From positions 1 through 64,000 of the forward strand of contig JAXMBS010000001.1 in the NCBI GenBank assembly GCA_046349775.1: a DNA stretch of 64,000 nt. The letters are read 5' to 3'. Positions 56,103-63,162 of this stretch are shown piece by piece; the stretch's first letter is position 1; each line of letters opens with the position of its first letter. Origin of the DNA: JAEUIG01 sp046349775. GTDB lineage: Bacteria; Planctomycetota; Planctomycetia; Planctomycetales; Planctomycetaceae. A program made the position numbers and the translations under genes. The notes below the pieces were generated by a model. It had not been told where the DNA came from. It saw only the letters and a list, made by a program, of their open reading frames with translations, and did no database searches.

Positions 56103-57737
56103 ATGACGACCACCGGCCCGAATGACGACGCGGCGAATCCGCAGCGCAACATGCGCTCCGGTCTGGCATCCGGATTTCGGATTGTCAGCCTCGGCACGCT
56201 GCTGAGCCGGATCCTGGGGCTCGCCCGCGACATGACCCTGGCGTCGGTCTTCGGCGCCGGACCGATCCTCGACGCCTTCACGCTGTCGTTCCGGTTGCCG
56301 AACATGGCCCGCCAACTGTTCGGCGAAGGCGCCCTGACCGCCGCTTTCCTGCCGATCTTCGTGCGCGAACTCCGCTCCGACGACTCGCGCGCTCCCCGTC
56401 AACTGGCGGCCGCCATGTTCTGCGGGCTCGCGGCCGTGCTGGCGGCCGTCGTCCTTATCGCCGAGATCGGTCTCCTCGCTGCGCTGCTGTGGGGAGACGT
56501 GTCGGCGAATCTGCGACTATTGTTGATTCTCATCGCGATCCAGACGCCGTACCTGCTGTGTATCTGTCTGGCCGCGCAATTGAGCGCCGTCCTGCACTCG
56601 CTCAGGCAATTCGTCTGGCCGGCACTGTTGCCGGTATGCCTGAATCTGGTCTGGTTGCTGGGAATTGCTGTCGCAGCACAGCTGGAAGTGACACCCGAAT
56701 CGCGAATCGAGGCGGTCGCGGTCTCGGTGGTGGTCGGCGGCGTGTGTCAGCTCGCCATTGCAATCTGGGCCACAGCTCGGCAGGGATACCCCATCCGCCG
56801 GGACTTCGGCCGCGCCTGGTCCCGAGTGCGCGAGGTCGCCGTCGCGATGCTGCCGATCGTCCTCGGCTTTGCTGTCTCCCAGCTCAACGTCCTCGCCGAC
56901 AGCCTCGTCGCCTGGGCCGCCGCCAACACGCAGTTCGGCGAGCTGCTGCCCGTGCCGATCCATCCCGGCACGGCGACGGCGCTGTTCTTTGGACAGCGAA
57001 TGTATCAGTTTCCCCTGGGGATCTTCGGCGTCGCGCTGGGAACGGTGCTGTTTCCGCTGCTCGCCAGCCACGCGCAATCCGGGGACCAGCTCGGCTTGCG
57101 GCGCGACCTCGCGCACGGACTGAAGCTGACGGTCGCCATCGGCGTCCCGGCGTCCGCGGGCCTCGTCGTACTGGCAGGTCCGATCACGACGCTGCTGTTT
57201 CGGCACGGGGAGTTCGACGCGGCCGACACCCGGCTGACGGCGACGATGGTCGCCATCTATGGCGCAGCGGTCTGGGCCTATATCGGTGTGTTGATCGCCT
57301 ATCGCGGCTTCTATGCCATCGGCGATCGCGTGTCACCGGTACGGATCAGCACGGGGATTGTCGTCGTCAATTTTTCAATCAACGTCGCGCTGGTGTGTTG
57401 GATCGGCGGCGTGGGGCTGGCCATCGGCGGCGCGCTGTGCGCCGCGCTGCAGGCCGTTGTCGCCAGCGTGATGCTGCAGTCGCGGATCGGCCGGCTGGCC
57501 TGGTCGGAGATCGCCGTCGTGGCGGTCAAGACGCTCGTCGCCACGGCCGCCATGGCGCTGTCCTGCCTCGCGGTGCTCGAAGTGCTCCCGCCGGCCGAGT
57601 CGCTGAAGCTCAAGCTGGCGGCGGTCGTCGTACCGATGGGGGCCGGGATCGCCGTGTTTCTGCTGACGTCGCGGTTCCTGCAACTGGCTGAACCGTGGGA
57701 GCTGACCGGCCTCGCCTCGTCGCGCCGTCTTCAATAA
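56103..57737 (+). CDS. murJ: Lipid II flippase MurJ
   Basis: MurJ moves the peptidoglycan precursor lipid II across the inner membrane. The 544-residue protein has about 14 hydrophobic helices and the family opening GTLLSRILGLARDMTLASVF, AFTLSFRLPNMARQLFGEGAL and TAAFLPIF. The Arg in LSRILGLARD and in FRLPN line the substrate cavity in known MurJ structures. Later segments (LPIVLGFAVSQLNVLADSLV, QRMYQFPLGIFGVALGTVLF) also match. A cytoplasmic leader of about 20 residues precedes the first conserved part. The presence of murJ supports peptidoglycan synthesis in this organism. Confidence 0.93.
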   Translation: MTTTGPNDDAANPQRNMRSGLASGFRIVSLGTLLSRILGLARDMTLASVFGAGPILDAFTLSFRLPNMARQLFGEGALTAAFLPIFVRELRSDDSRAPRQLAAAMFCGLAAVLAAVVLIAEIGLLAALLWGDVSANLRLLLILIAIQTPYLLCICLAAQLSAVLHSLRQFVWPALLPVCLNLVWLLGIAVAAQLEVTPESRIEAVAVSVVVGGVCQLAIAIWATARQGYPIRRDFGRAWSRVREVAVAMLPIVLGFAVSQLNVLADSLVAWAAANTQFGELLPVPIHPGTATALFFGQRMYQFPLGIFGVALGTVLFPLLASHAQSGDQLGLRRDLAHGLKLTVAIGVPASAGLVVLAGPITTLLFRHGEFDAADTRLTATMVAIYGAAVWAYIGVLIAYRGFYAIGDRVSPVRISTGIVVVNFSINVALVCWIGGVGLAIGGALCAALQAVVASVMLQSRIGRLAWSEIAVVAVKTLVATAAMALSCLAVLEVLPPAESLKLKLAAVVVPMGAGIAVFLLTSRFLQLAEPWELTGLASSRRLQ

Positions 57738-57781
57738 TGTCTGCCAACTTCAGCGAAACCACCAGCCGCTGCGTCGGTTCC

Positions 57782-57814
57782 TCAACCATTGACGATTGAC
57801 CATTGACCATGAAC
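57782..57814. repeat. Heptamer run after murJ
   Basis: Four 7-base units (TCAACCA, TTGACGA, TTGACCA, TTGACCA) run in tandem here, 45 bp downstream of the murJ stop. No opposite-orientation partner was found close by, unlike most other islands. Confidence 0.6.
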
Positions 57815-58081
57815 CCTTGCATTGTCCGCAAATCGACCGCAGTCCCCCGCGCCGATTGCCGATGAATGTTGCTGTCGCGGCCGACCGTCGCGACGGGGAA
57901 TTCCGGCCGGCGTCCGCCGACACCGGAAATCTCGCGACCTCTCTGCTGCCAAATGGCCGGAGGACCAAACATTCCGCGTGAGCCGCGGTCCACACAGCGA
58001 CACCTGCAGTAGCAGGGTCGGACCGTCGCTCGATTCGCAACGACTCCATTCCGTTGCCTAATGCGCAAGAGGTCAAATTCG

Positions 58082-58119
58082 CGGCCGCAGTTGCACTCAG
58101 TGCGACTGCGGCCGTTTTT
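58082..58119 (+). terminator. Rho-independent terminator
   Basis: A 15-bp stem with one G-T pair (CGGCCGCAGTTGCAC with GTGCGACTGCGGCCG) and a 3-base loop is followed by five T residues. It may end the murJ transcript or a short RNA upstream. Confidence 0.8.
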
Positions 58120-58127
58120 CTTTGGGG

Positions 58128-58229
58128 GTTGAGGGTCAAGGGCGGAGGGTCAACGGCGTGCGACCTCGAACTTTGCTGACCACCATCCGCGCAGCGCCGT
58201 CGGTCCCCTGAGCCCTCGACCCCTCGCCG
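58128..58229. repeat. Heptamer element abutting the ABC ATPase stop codon
   Basis: Four 7-base units (GTTGAGG, GTCAAGG, GCGGAGG, GTCAACG) fill 58128-58155. Similar units in opposite orientation fill 58205-58229 and end exactly at the stop codon of the ABC ATPase gene. The two arms are imperfect inverted copies around a 49-base centre. Confidence 0.65.
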
Positions 58230-59027
58230 TCACCACACCAGCTCCCTCACGGCGATCTTTTCCCGATTCACCGCGACGTCGTGGATCAGACCATTCGACA
58301 GTGAGATGATCCGGTCGGCCATCCGCGAAATCACGGCGTTATGTGTGATCACGGCAGTCGTGGTCCCAAGTTCCCGGTTCACGCGATCGATCGCCTCCAA
58401 CACGACGATTCCGGTCTCCACGTCCAGCGCGCCGGTCGGTTCGTCGCACAAAAGCACGTCCGGCCGCTTGGCGATGGCGCGGGCGATCGCCACGCGCTGC
58501 TGCTCACCGCCTGAGAGCTGCGCCGGAAAGTGATCCATCCGGTGTCCCAGGCCAACGATCTCGAGCGCGTCGTCCGGCCGCATCGGTTGCCGGGCGATCT
58601 CCGTCACCAGGGCCACATTCTCGCGCGCGGTCAGGCTGGGAATCAGGTTGTAGAACTGGAACACGAAACCAACGTGCCGCCGGCGGAACTGCGTCAATGC
58701 GGAGTCGTCGTCCTCGGTCAAGTCGTGCCCGACGTACCACACGTGTCCGGCGGTCGGCACATCGAGCCCGCCGAGAATATTCAGCAGCGTCGATTTGCCG
58801 CTGCCGGACGGCCCGAGCAGGACCACCAGTTCTCCCTCGTACAGTTCCAGGTCCACGCCGCGGAGCGCGTGCACCTCCAGCGCCCCCATGCGGTAGACCT
58901 TTGTGACGCCCCGCGCCCGGAAGACCGCCTTGCGCGTCCCCTCGGCGTCGCGTTCCCAGGCTTCAAAATGGTCGATGGACAATGGCGGATGGTCGATCGT
59001 GGATGGTCGAGACAGAATCCGGTCCAT
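58230..59027 (-). CDS. ABC transporter ATP-binding protein, LolD/MacB type
   Basis: The ATPase domain has Walker A GPSGSGKST, Q-loop FQFYNLIPS, signature LSGGEQQRVAIARA, Walker B VLLCDEPTGALD and the H-loop VITHNAV. This is the pattern of LolD/MacB ATPases that work with FtsX-like permeases in lipoprotein or macrolide/peptide export. No permease gene is adjacent in this window. The domain proper starts at VFRARGVTKVYRMG, but no ATG or GTG lies between it and the upstream repeat. The available starts, ATG 59027, ATG 59048 and a later TTG, are all inside the heptamer island. The leader (MDRILSRPSTIDHPP...) therefore comes from repeat sequence. Confidence 0.87.
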   Translation of the reverse strand: MDRILSRPSTIDHPPLSIDHFEAWERDAEGTRKAVFRARGVTKVYRMGALEVHALRGVDLELYEGELVVLLGPSGSGKSTLLNILGGLDVPTAGHVWYVGHDLTEDDDSALTQFRRRHVGFVFQFYNLIPSLTARENVALVTEIARQPMRPDDALEIVGLGHRMDHFPAQLSGGEQQRVAIARAIAKRPDVLLCDEPTGALDVETGIVVLEAIDRVNRELGTTTAVITHNAVISRMADRIISLSNGLIHDVAVNREKIAVRELVW

Positions 59028-59053
59028 CGACCATAGTCCATCGACCATCCGCC
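58966..59053. repeat. Heptamer island containing the ABC ATPase start codons
   Basis: Tandem 7-base units (GTCGATG, GACAATG, GCGGATG, GTCGATC, GTGGATG) run from about 58972. Opposite copies end at 59053, one base before the stop codon of the UbiB-like gene. The terminal GGCGGATGGTCGAT at 58984-58997 pairs perfectly with 59040-59053. The ATG-rich units provide the initiation codons of the ABC ATPase gene. Confidence 0.75.
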
Positions 59054-60715
59054 TTACAATCGGCCGCTGCGCATGATGCCCCACACCACCCAGGCGCCGA
59101 ACAGACAGGACGCCAGGAACGACAGGGCGGACAGCCAGTACCCCCCCGTACCGGACCGCAAGACGAGCGCCGAAGCGACGATGAGTGACGACGTGATCAG
59201 CCCGACGACGATCCGGTTACTGGAACGGTCGAATTCGTTGACGAAGTTGTCCAGCTTGCGGTGCTCGAGCTGAATGCGCAGGTCGTCCGTCGCCAGCTTC
59301 TGCAGTGTGCGGCCGAGCTGGCCCGGCAGGTCGTGCAGCGCGCCCATCACGGCTTTGGCGTCGCTGAGCGTCCGTTCCATGATGCGCTGCGGTTCGTACC
59401 GCCGGCGGACAATCCGCTCGACGAACGGCGCGATCTCCGTCGCCAGATTGAAGCGCGGGTCGAGCGTGCGGCCGACCCCCTCCAGCGTCACAACGGCGCG
59501 GATCAGCAGCATCAGGTCGGCCGGGCAGCGCAGCCCGTGCTGGACGAGAATGTGGATGAAGTCGTTGAGCATGTTGCCGACGTTCAGCCGCTCCAGTTCC
59601 ACGCCGTAGTAGGTCTCGATGAAGTCCTGCACGTCGGCGCGGAGCAGCACGTCGTCGATCGGCCGCGAGGGCCGGCCGAGCCTGCGGACGAGTCGCTCGG
59701 CGCGCGCCGCATCCTGCTGCGCGACGGCGAGGAACAGGTCGACGAGCTGCTCCCGGTTGTCTTCGCTCAGCATGCCCACCATGCCGTAGTCGATCAGCGC
59801 GATCGACCCGTCGGGGAGGACGCGGATGTTTCCGGGATGCGGATCGCCGTGGAAGAACCCGAATTCGAACGCCATCCGCATGAAGATGTGCGTCCCCTGG
59901 ACGGCCAACTGTGGCTTGGTCGCCACGACGCGGCTGAGGCATTCGTCGTCGCTCGGCCGGCAGCCTTCGACGAACTCCATCGTGACCACGGCATCGGTCG
60001 ACAGGTCGTCGTACACGCGCGGCACGTACAGCGTGGCGTCGTCCGTAAACAGCCGCGCGAATTCCTGAATCGTGCGGGCTTCGCGGCGAAAGTTCAGCTC
60101 GCGGCGAATCGTGCGCGTGAAGTGCTGCACCAGCCCTTGTGGATCAAACGGCGCCAGCCATGTTTGCGCCGCTTGTGCCGCCAGGAACTTCAGCAGCGAG
60201 ATGTCGCGCTCGATTTCCCGGACGATGTTCGGTCGCCGGATTTTGACGGCGAGCGGTGTGCCGTCGTGATGCTTCGCGCGGTGCACCTGCCCGAGCGAGC
60301 CGGCCGCCAAGGGGGTTCGCTCGAACTCCGCAAACAATTCCGTCACCGGCCGCCCCAGCTCGCCTTCGACGAGACCGATCGCGACTTCGGAAGGAAACGT
60401 GGACACATTCTCCTGCAGATGCGTCAGTTCCTCGATGATTTCGACCGGAATCAGGTCCGGCCGCGTGCTCATGACCTGGCCGAACTTGATCGCCGTCGGA
60501 CCCAGGTCTTCCAGCGCCAGCCGGAGCCGGTACGCCAGCGTCTGCTCCGAGCGGAGTTCTTCCTCGCGCTGAATCGTGCGCCGCTTCAGCCGCGGGATGT
60601 AGCCCCACAGCCGCAACTGGTCCACAACTTCGCCGAACCCGTGCCGGACCAGCACCGAGACGATTTCGATGAAGCGTCCCAGGTTGCGAATCGCTCTGAT
60701 CGGCGGCAATTCCAA
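59054..60715 (-). CDS. ABC1/UbiB-family atypical kinase
   Basis: The 553-residue protein has the ABC1 kinase-like hallmarks. The KxGQ segment is GPTAIKFGQVMSTRPDLIP, the Ala-rich loop is PLAAGSLGQVHRAKH, the conserved Lys is in LAVKIRRP, the catalytic region is FHGDPHPGNIRVLPDG, and the metal-binding segment is LIDYGMVGML. Two C-terminal hydrophobic helices (GLITSSLIVASALVL, LSALSFLASCLFGAWVVW) anchor it in the membrane. UbiB/COQ8 proteins support isoprenoid-quinone synthesis by ATPase activity; family membership is clear, the pathway here is inferred. Its stop codon touches the heptamer island before the ABC ATPase gene. Confidence 0.93.
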   Translation of the reverse strand: MELPPIRAIRNLGRFIEIVSVLVRHGFGEVVDQLRLWGYIPRLKRRTIQREEELRSEQTLAYRLRLALEDLGPTAIKFGQVMSTRPDLIPVEIIEELTHLQENVSTFPSEVAIGLVEGELGRPVTELFAEFERTPLAAGSLGQVHRAKHHDGTPLAVKIRRPNIVREIERDISLLKFLAAQAAQTWLAPFDPQGLVQHFTRTIRRELNFRREARTIQEFARLFTDDATLYVPRVYDDLSTDAVVTMEFVEGCRPSDDECLSRVVATKPQLAVQGTHIFMRMAFEFGFFHGDPHPGNIRVLPDGSIALIDYGMVGMLSEDNREQLVDLFLAVAQQDAARAERLVRRLGRPSRPIDDVLLRADVQDFIETYYGVELERLNVGNMLNDFIHILVQHGLRCPADLMLLIRAVVTLEGVGRTLDPRFNLATEIAPFVERIVRRRYEPQRIMERTLSDAKAVMGALHDLPGQLGRTLQKLATDDLRIQLEHRKLDNFVNEFDRSSNRIVVGLITSSLIVASALVLRSGTGGYWLSALSFLASCLFGAWVVWGIMRSGRL

Positions 60716-60906
60716 GGCGTCGTCCTGCGGATCGGGTCTGCGGTCGGCTCATTCTGGTGAGCGGGGACCCGGAAGGCAATCTGACGTCAGCAGTCAGGCG
60801 CCAGAGATTGGAAATCGGACGTCGGTGAATTGACGTCGCCGAAGGGGGGACCAGTTTGTCATACTGAGTGGCGGCTCATGGGGATGTTGCTGGAGACCGG
60901 TTAGCC

Positions 60907-61302
60907 GTGCGTGTTCAAAGACTCGTCCTGTTCGTCGCCGCAGTCGCTGTGCTGAATCGCGCTCAGACGGCCAGCGCACAGCTCGGCGTCCAGCAGCCGG
61001 TGGTCGGACAATTCTCGGCCGATACGATCGTCAGCGTCCCCGACCAGGGGCGGCTGTTCCTCGGCGGCGTCGGTTCGGCGCAGTCATCGCAACGAGTTTA
61101 CGGTCCGCTGCCTTCGGGGACGGCGACGGGCCGGGCGCTGTCCAACAGCAGCCTTGATGTCGGAGTCTATATCCACGACTTCGAAGCGATCGACGCGGCG
61201 CTCCTCGCGCAACCAACACGCCATTCGCAATCCCGGGCGTCCGCAGCCCGCTTCCGCTCCCCACGTGCCGCAGCCGCCTGGCGCGTCCTGCACGATCGCT
61301 GA
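60907..61302 (+). CDS. Secreted protein of unknown function
   Basis: From a GTG at 60907 the product starts with a signal peptide (VQRLVLFVAAVAVLNRAQTASA). It continues as a mature region of about 100 residues containing GVQQPVVGQFSADTIVSVPD, RLFLGGVGSAQSSQRVYG and SNSSLDVGVYIHDFEAIDAA, then an Arg/Ala-rich tail. I recognise no domain. The Gly/Ser/Val-rich N-terminal half resembles small exported proteins that planctomycetes carry in numbers. The tail looks less natural, and a frameshift near 61200 cannot be excluded. It is convergent with the GH18 gene. Confidence 0.5.
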   Translation: MRVQRLVLFVAAVAVLNRAQTASAQLGVQQPVVGQFSADTIVSVPDQGRLFLGGVGSAQSSQRVYGPLPSGTATGRALSNSSLDVGVYIHDFEAIDAALLAQPTRHSQSRASAARFRSPRAAAAWRVLHDR

Positions 61303-61347
61303 CTGGTATCGCGCATCGAGTGCGGTCGCCGGTTGTGTTTGCTCGTT

Positions 61348-61385
61348 GCCACCAAGCACCAGACGACCAAGCACCAAACCACCGA
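61348..61385. repeat. Heptamer run before the GH18 gene end
   Basis: Units of about 7 bases (ACCAAGC, ACCAGAC, ACCAAGC, ACCAAAC, with one slipped base) run here between the convergent secreted-protein and GH18 genes. Looser unit-like text (ATCCGCG, AATCTGCG) continues to about 61420. Confidence 0.5.
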
Positions 61386-61432
61386 TCCGCGTCTCTGTGA
61401 AAGTCGCTGAAATCTGCGTTGTATGCGTCCCG

Positions 61433-62362
61433 TCAGGTTTTGAGCTCCGCTCCAATCGCCCCCAGCAGCGAGCGTTCCGGGTCAGCGGTGTCCTGGCCGA
61501 CCTCCCAGATCATCAGGCCGGCGAGCTGTTCGGTCCGCGCGTAGCGAAGCTTCTGCTGGACGGTCGCGCCGCTGTTGAACGCGAACCCGTCGACGAGATC
61601 AACACCGGCGGCGAACGCCGCCGAACCGGCGATTTCGGCAAATGTCCGGCTGCGACCGCGCTGGTTGCGGCCATAGAACGGCACGCCCAGCACCAGCTTC
61701 TCCCGCGGGCAGCCGAACTTCAGCATCCGCCCGACGTCGGCCCGCGCGTCGACCACCCGGGCGTGCGGGTGCTTGTGGTTGTAGGACATTACGTGCACGC
61801 GATCGACCGCCTCGTAGACGCCGCGCCCGAAATCCCGCCACGGCGACTGGGCAACCGTAATCTGCCGCTGGTCGCCCAGGCCCTTGCGCGAATCCTCGAT
61901 GAGCCGACGATAATCCGCGAGCTGCGCGGCTCCGGCCGGATACTCCCAGTCGTAGTCGACGCCGTCGAAACCGCCCCGCTGGCATAGTTCCCGCAGTTGC
62001 CGCACGAAGGCGCGCCGCAATTGTCCGCGCTCAACCAGCCGTGGAAATCCGGCAGAGCGATCGCCGCCCCCCACGCACAAATGCAGCCGGCACGGAACGG
62101 CCCCTTTGAGCTTCTGCAATGCCTCGAGCGCCGCACGATCGATCGGCTCCGCCGGCAGTTCGCCGTCGGTCGTCGGTTGAACGCCGAAGTACACGAGGTC
62201 GGTGAGGGGACTGGCCACCGGCGCGGACCAGGTCTTCAACCGGTACCACGGCAGGTATCCGACGACGCTGAATGCAGCCTGCCGTTCGGCGCTCGCGCAG
62301 GTTCCGGTCGAGATTGCGACCGCGGCGCCGCTTACGGCCTGCAAAAAACGCCGTCGCTCCAT
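61433..62362 (-). CDS. GH18-family glycoside hydrolase (chitinase-like)
   Basis: The 309-residue protein starts with a Tat-type leader (ERRRFLQAVSGAAVAISTG). The catalytic signature DxxDxDxE is complete in FDGVDYDWEYP, preceded by the CVGGG strand and followed by HVMSYNHKHP and LVLGVPFYGRNQ, all standard for GH18. These enzymes cleave beta-1,4-GlcNAc linkages with the Glu as acid. The final WEVGQDTADPERSLLGAI closes the barrel. The protein is compact, without a carbohydrate-binding module. The enzyme could act on chitin or on peptidoglycan-like substrates. Confidence 0.9.
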   Translation of the reverse strand: MERRRFLQAVSGAAVAISTGTCASAERQAAFSVVGYLPWYRLKTWSAPVASPLTDLVYFGVQPTTDGELPAEPIDRAALEALQKLKGAVPCRLHLCVGGGDRSAGFPRLVERGQLRRAFVRQLRELCQRGGFDGVDYDWEYPAGAAQLADYRRLIEDSRKGLGDQRQITVAQSPWRDFGRGVYEAVDRVHVMSYNHKHPHARVVDARADVGRMLKFGCPREKLVLGVPFYGRNQRGRSRTFAEIAGSAAFAAGVDLVDGFAFNSGATVQQKLRYARTEQLAGLMIWEVGQDTADPERSLLGAIGAELKT

Positions 62363-62370
62363 CGAATGCC

Positions 62371-62464
62371 TTCAGCCGTCAGCGATCAGAAATGGCGCAC
62401 TCGACAGGCGGAACGATCCTACGGGAGCCATTTAACAATTGACCATTAACAATGGACAATGAAC
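62371..62464. repeat. Heptamer runs between the GH18 and lipoprotein genes
   Basis: A first run (TTCAGCC, GTCAGCG, ATCAGAA) starts 9 bp upstream of the GH18 start codon. A second (ACAATTG, ACCATTA, ACAATGG, ACAATGA) at 62435-62464 ends shortly before the lipoprotein stop codon. The two runs have different units but the same period. Confidence 0.6.
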
Positions 62465-62473
62465 AAGCACCTT

Positions 62474-63034
62474 TCAAAACCGATTCTTCGCTTCCCACTC
62501 CTTCTCAACCCGCTCCTTCTCGACCGGGTCTTCCATCAGGCTGATCGTCCCGGTCTCCTCGTCATACGCGTACACCTGCCACGGCTTGAGCCCCTTCAAC
62601 TGGACGTGCGCCTGCTTGTAATAGTCCATGAACTCCGCATACGTGGGATACTTGTCGTACTGCGCCTTGTGAAGCTGGATGGTGTTTTCAAAAGCGATCA
62701 TTTCGACCTTCGATCCGGCGGCACGCAATCCTTGCGCCGGGGCAAAGATGGGGTCGCTGGCGGTGATGCTGTTCTTCGTCTCGAACAGCTGGGGCCGTTC
62801 CTCGAGCGCCTTCTTCTTGTCGACCACTCTCGCGGCAATCTCGGAACCGATCGTATTCCCTTGGACTTGAGCCGCCGCCTGACCGGCCGGCGCTGCTGCC
62901 GCCGGGGGAGCCGCCACGGCGGGCGCTGCGTCGGCCGCCTTCTCTTCCGCCGGCTTCTTGGCGAACACAGCCGACCAGTCCATGCAGCCGCTGGTAAGTG
63001 CACACAACAATGCCGCCGCAATAATGCGCTTCAT
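62474..63034 (-). CDS. Lipoprotein of unknown function
   Basis: The start at 63034 (MKRIIAAALLCALTSGC) is a lipoprotein signal with a clear lipobox. A low-complexity Ala/Pro stretch follows (AAPAVAAPPAAAAPAG), then a soluble domain of about 115 residues: GSEIAARVVDKKKALEERP, AFENTIQLHKAQYDKYPTYA, EFMDYYKQAHVQLKGLKPWQ and VYAYDEETGTISLMED. The KYPTY and 'WQVYAYDEETG' segments recall the periplasmic part of pilin-like or GspG-type proteins, but no prepilin signal is present. The role is unknown. Confidence 0.72.
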   Translation of the reverse strand: MKRIIAAALLCALTSGCMDWSAVFAKKPAEEKAADAAPAVAAPPAAAAPAGQAAAQVQGNTIGSEIAARVVDKKKALEERPQLFETKNSITASDPIFAPAQGLRAAGSKVEMIAFENTIQLHKAQYDKYPTYAEFMDYYKQAHVQLKGLKPWQVYAYDEETGTISLMEDPVEKERVEKEWEAKNRF

Positions 63035-63162
63035 GGACGTGTCCCTGGGGGATGCAACTGCGCCCGTGCTTCCATTGTGACTCACGCCCTCCGACGACGG
63101 CAAGAGAGTATTGCGACGAGTCGTCCAAACGGGTGTCCCGGCTGGCAGATTGTGCCACCGCT

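Larger units (their letters stand above)
57738..58127. other. Intergenic region with a heptamer run and an orphan terminator
   Basis: No gene is supported between murJ and the ABC ATPase gene. A heptamer run starts 45 bp after the murJ stop. A strong plus-strand terminator lies at 58082-58119, about 350 bp after that stop. A short untranslated RNA or small unrecognised gene could lie in 57838-58081; the frames there have no domain features. Confidence 0.45.

Noticed and set aside
59261..60760. 499-codon open frame on the plus strand
   Set aside because: Antisense to the ABC1/UbiB-type gene, which is clearly genuine.
28486..62464. Tandem heptamer runs as a possible CRISPR array
   Set aside because: Units are only 7 bases, have no unique spacers and no cas genes are near.
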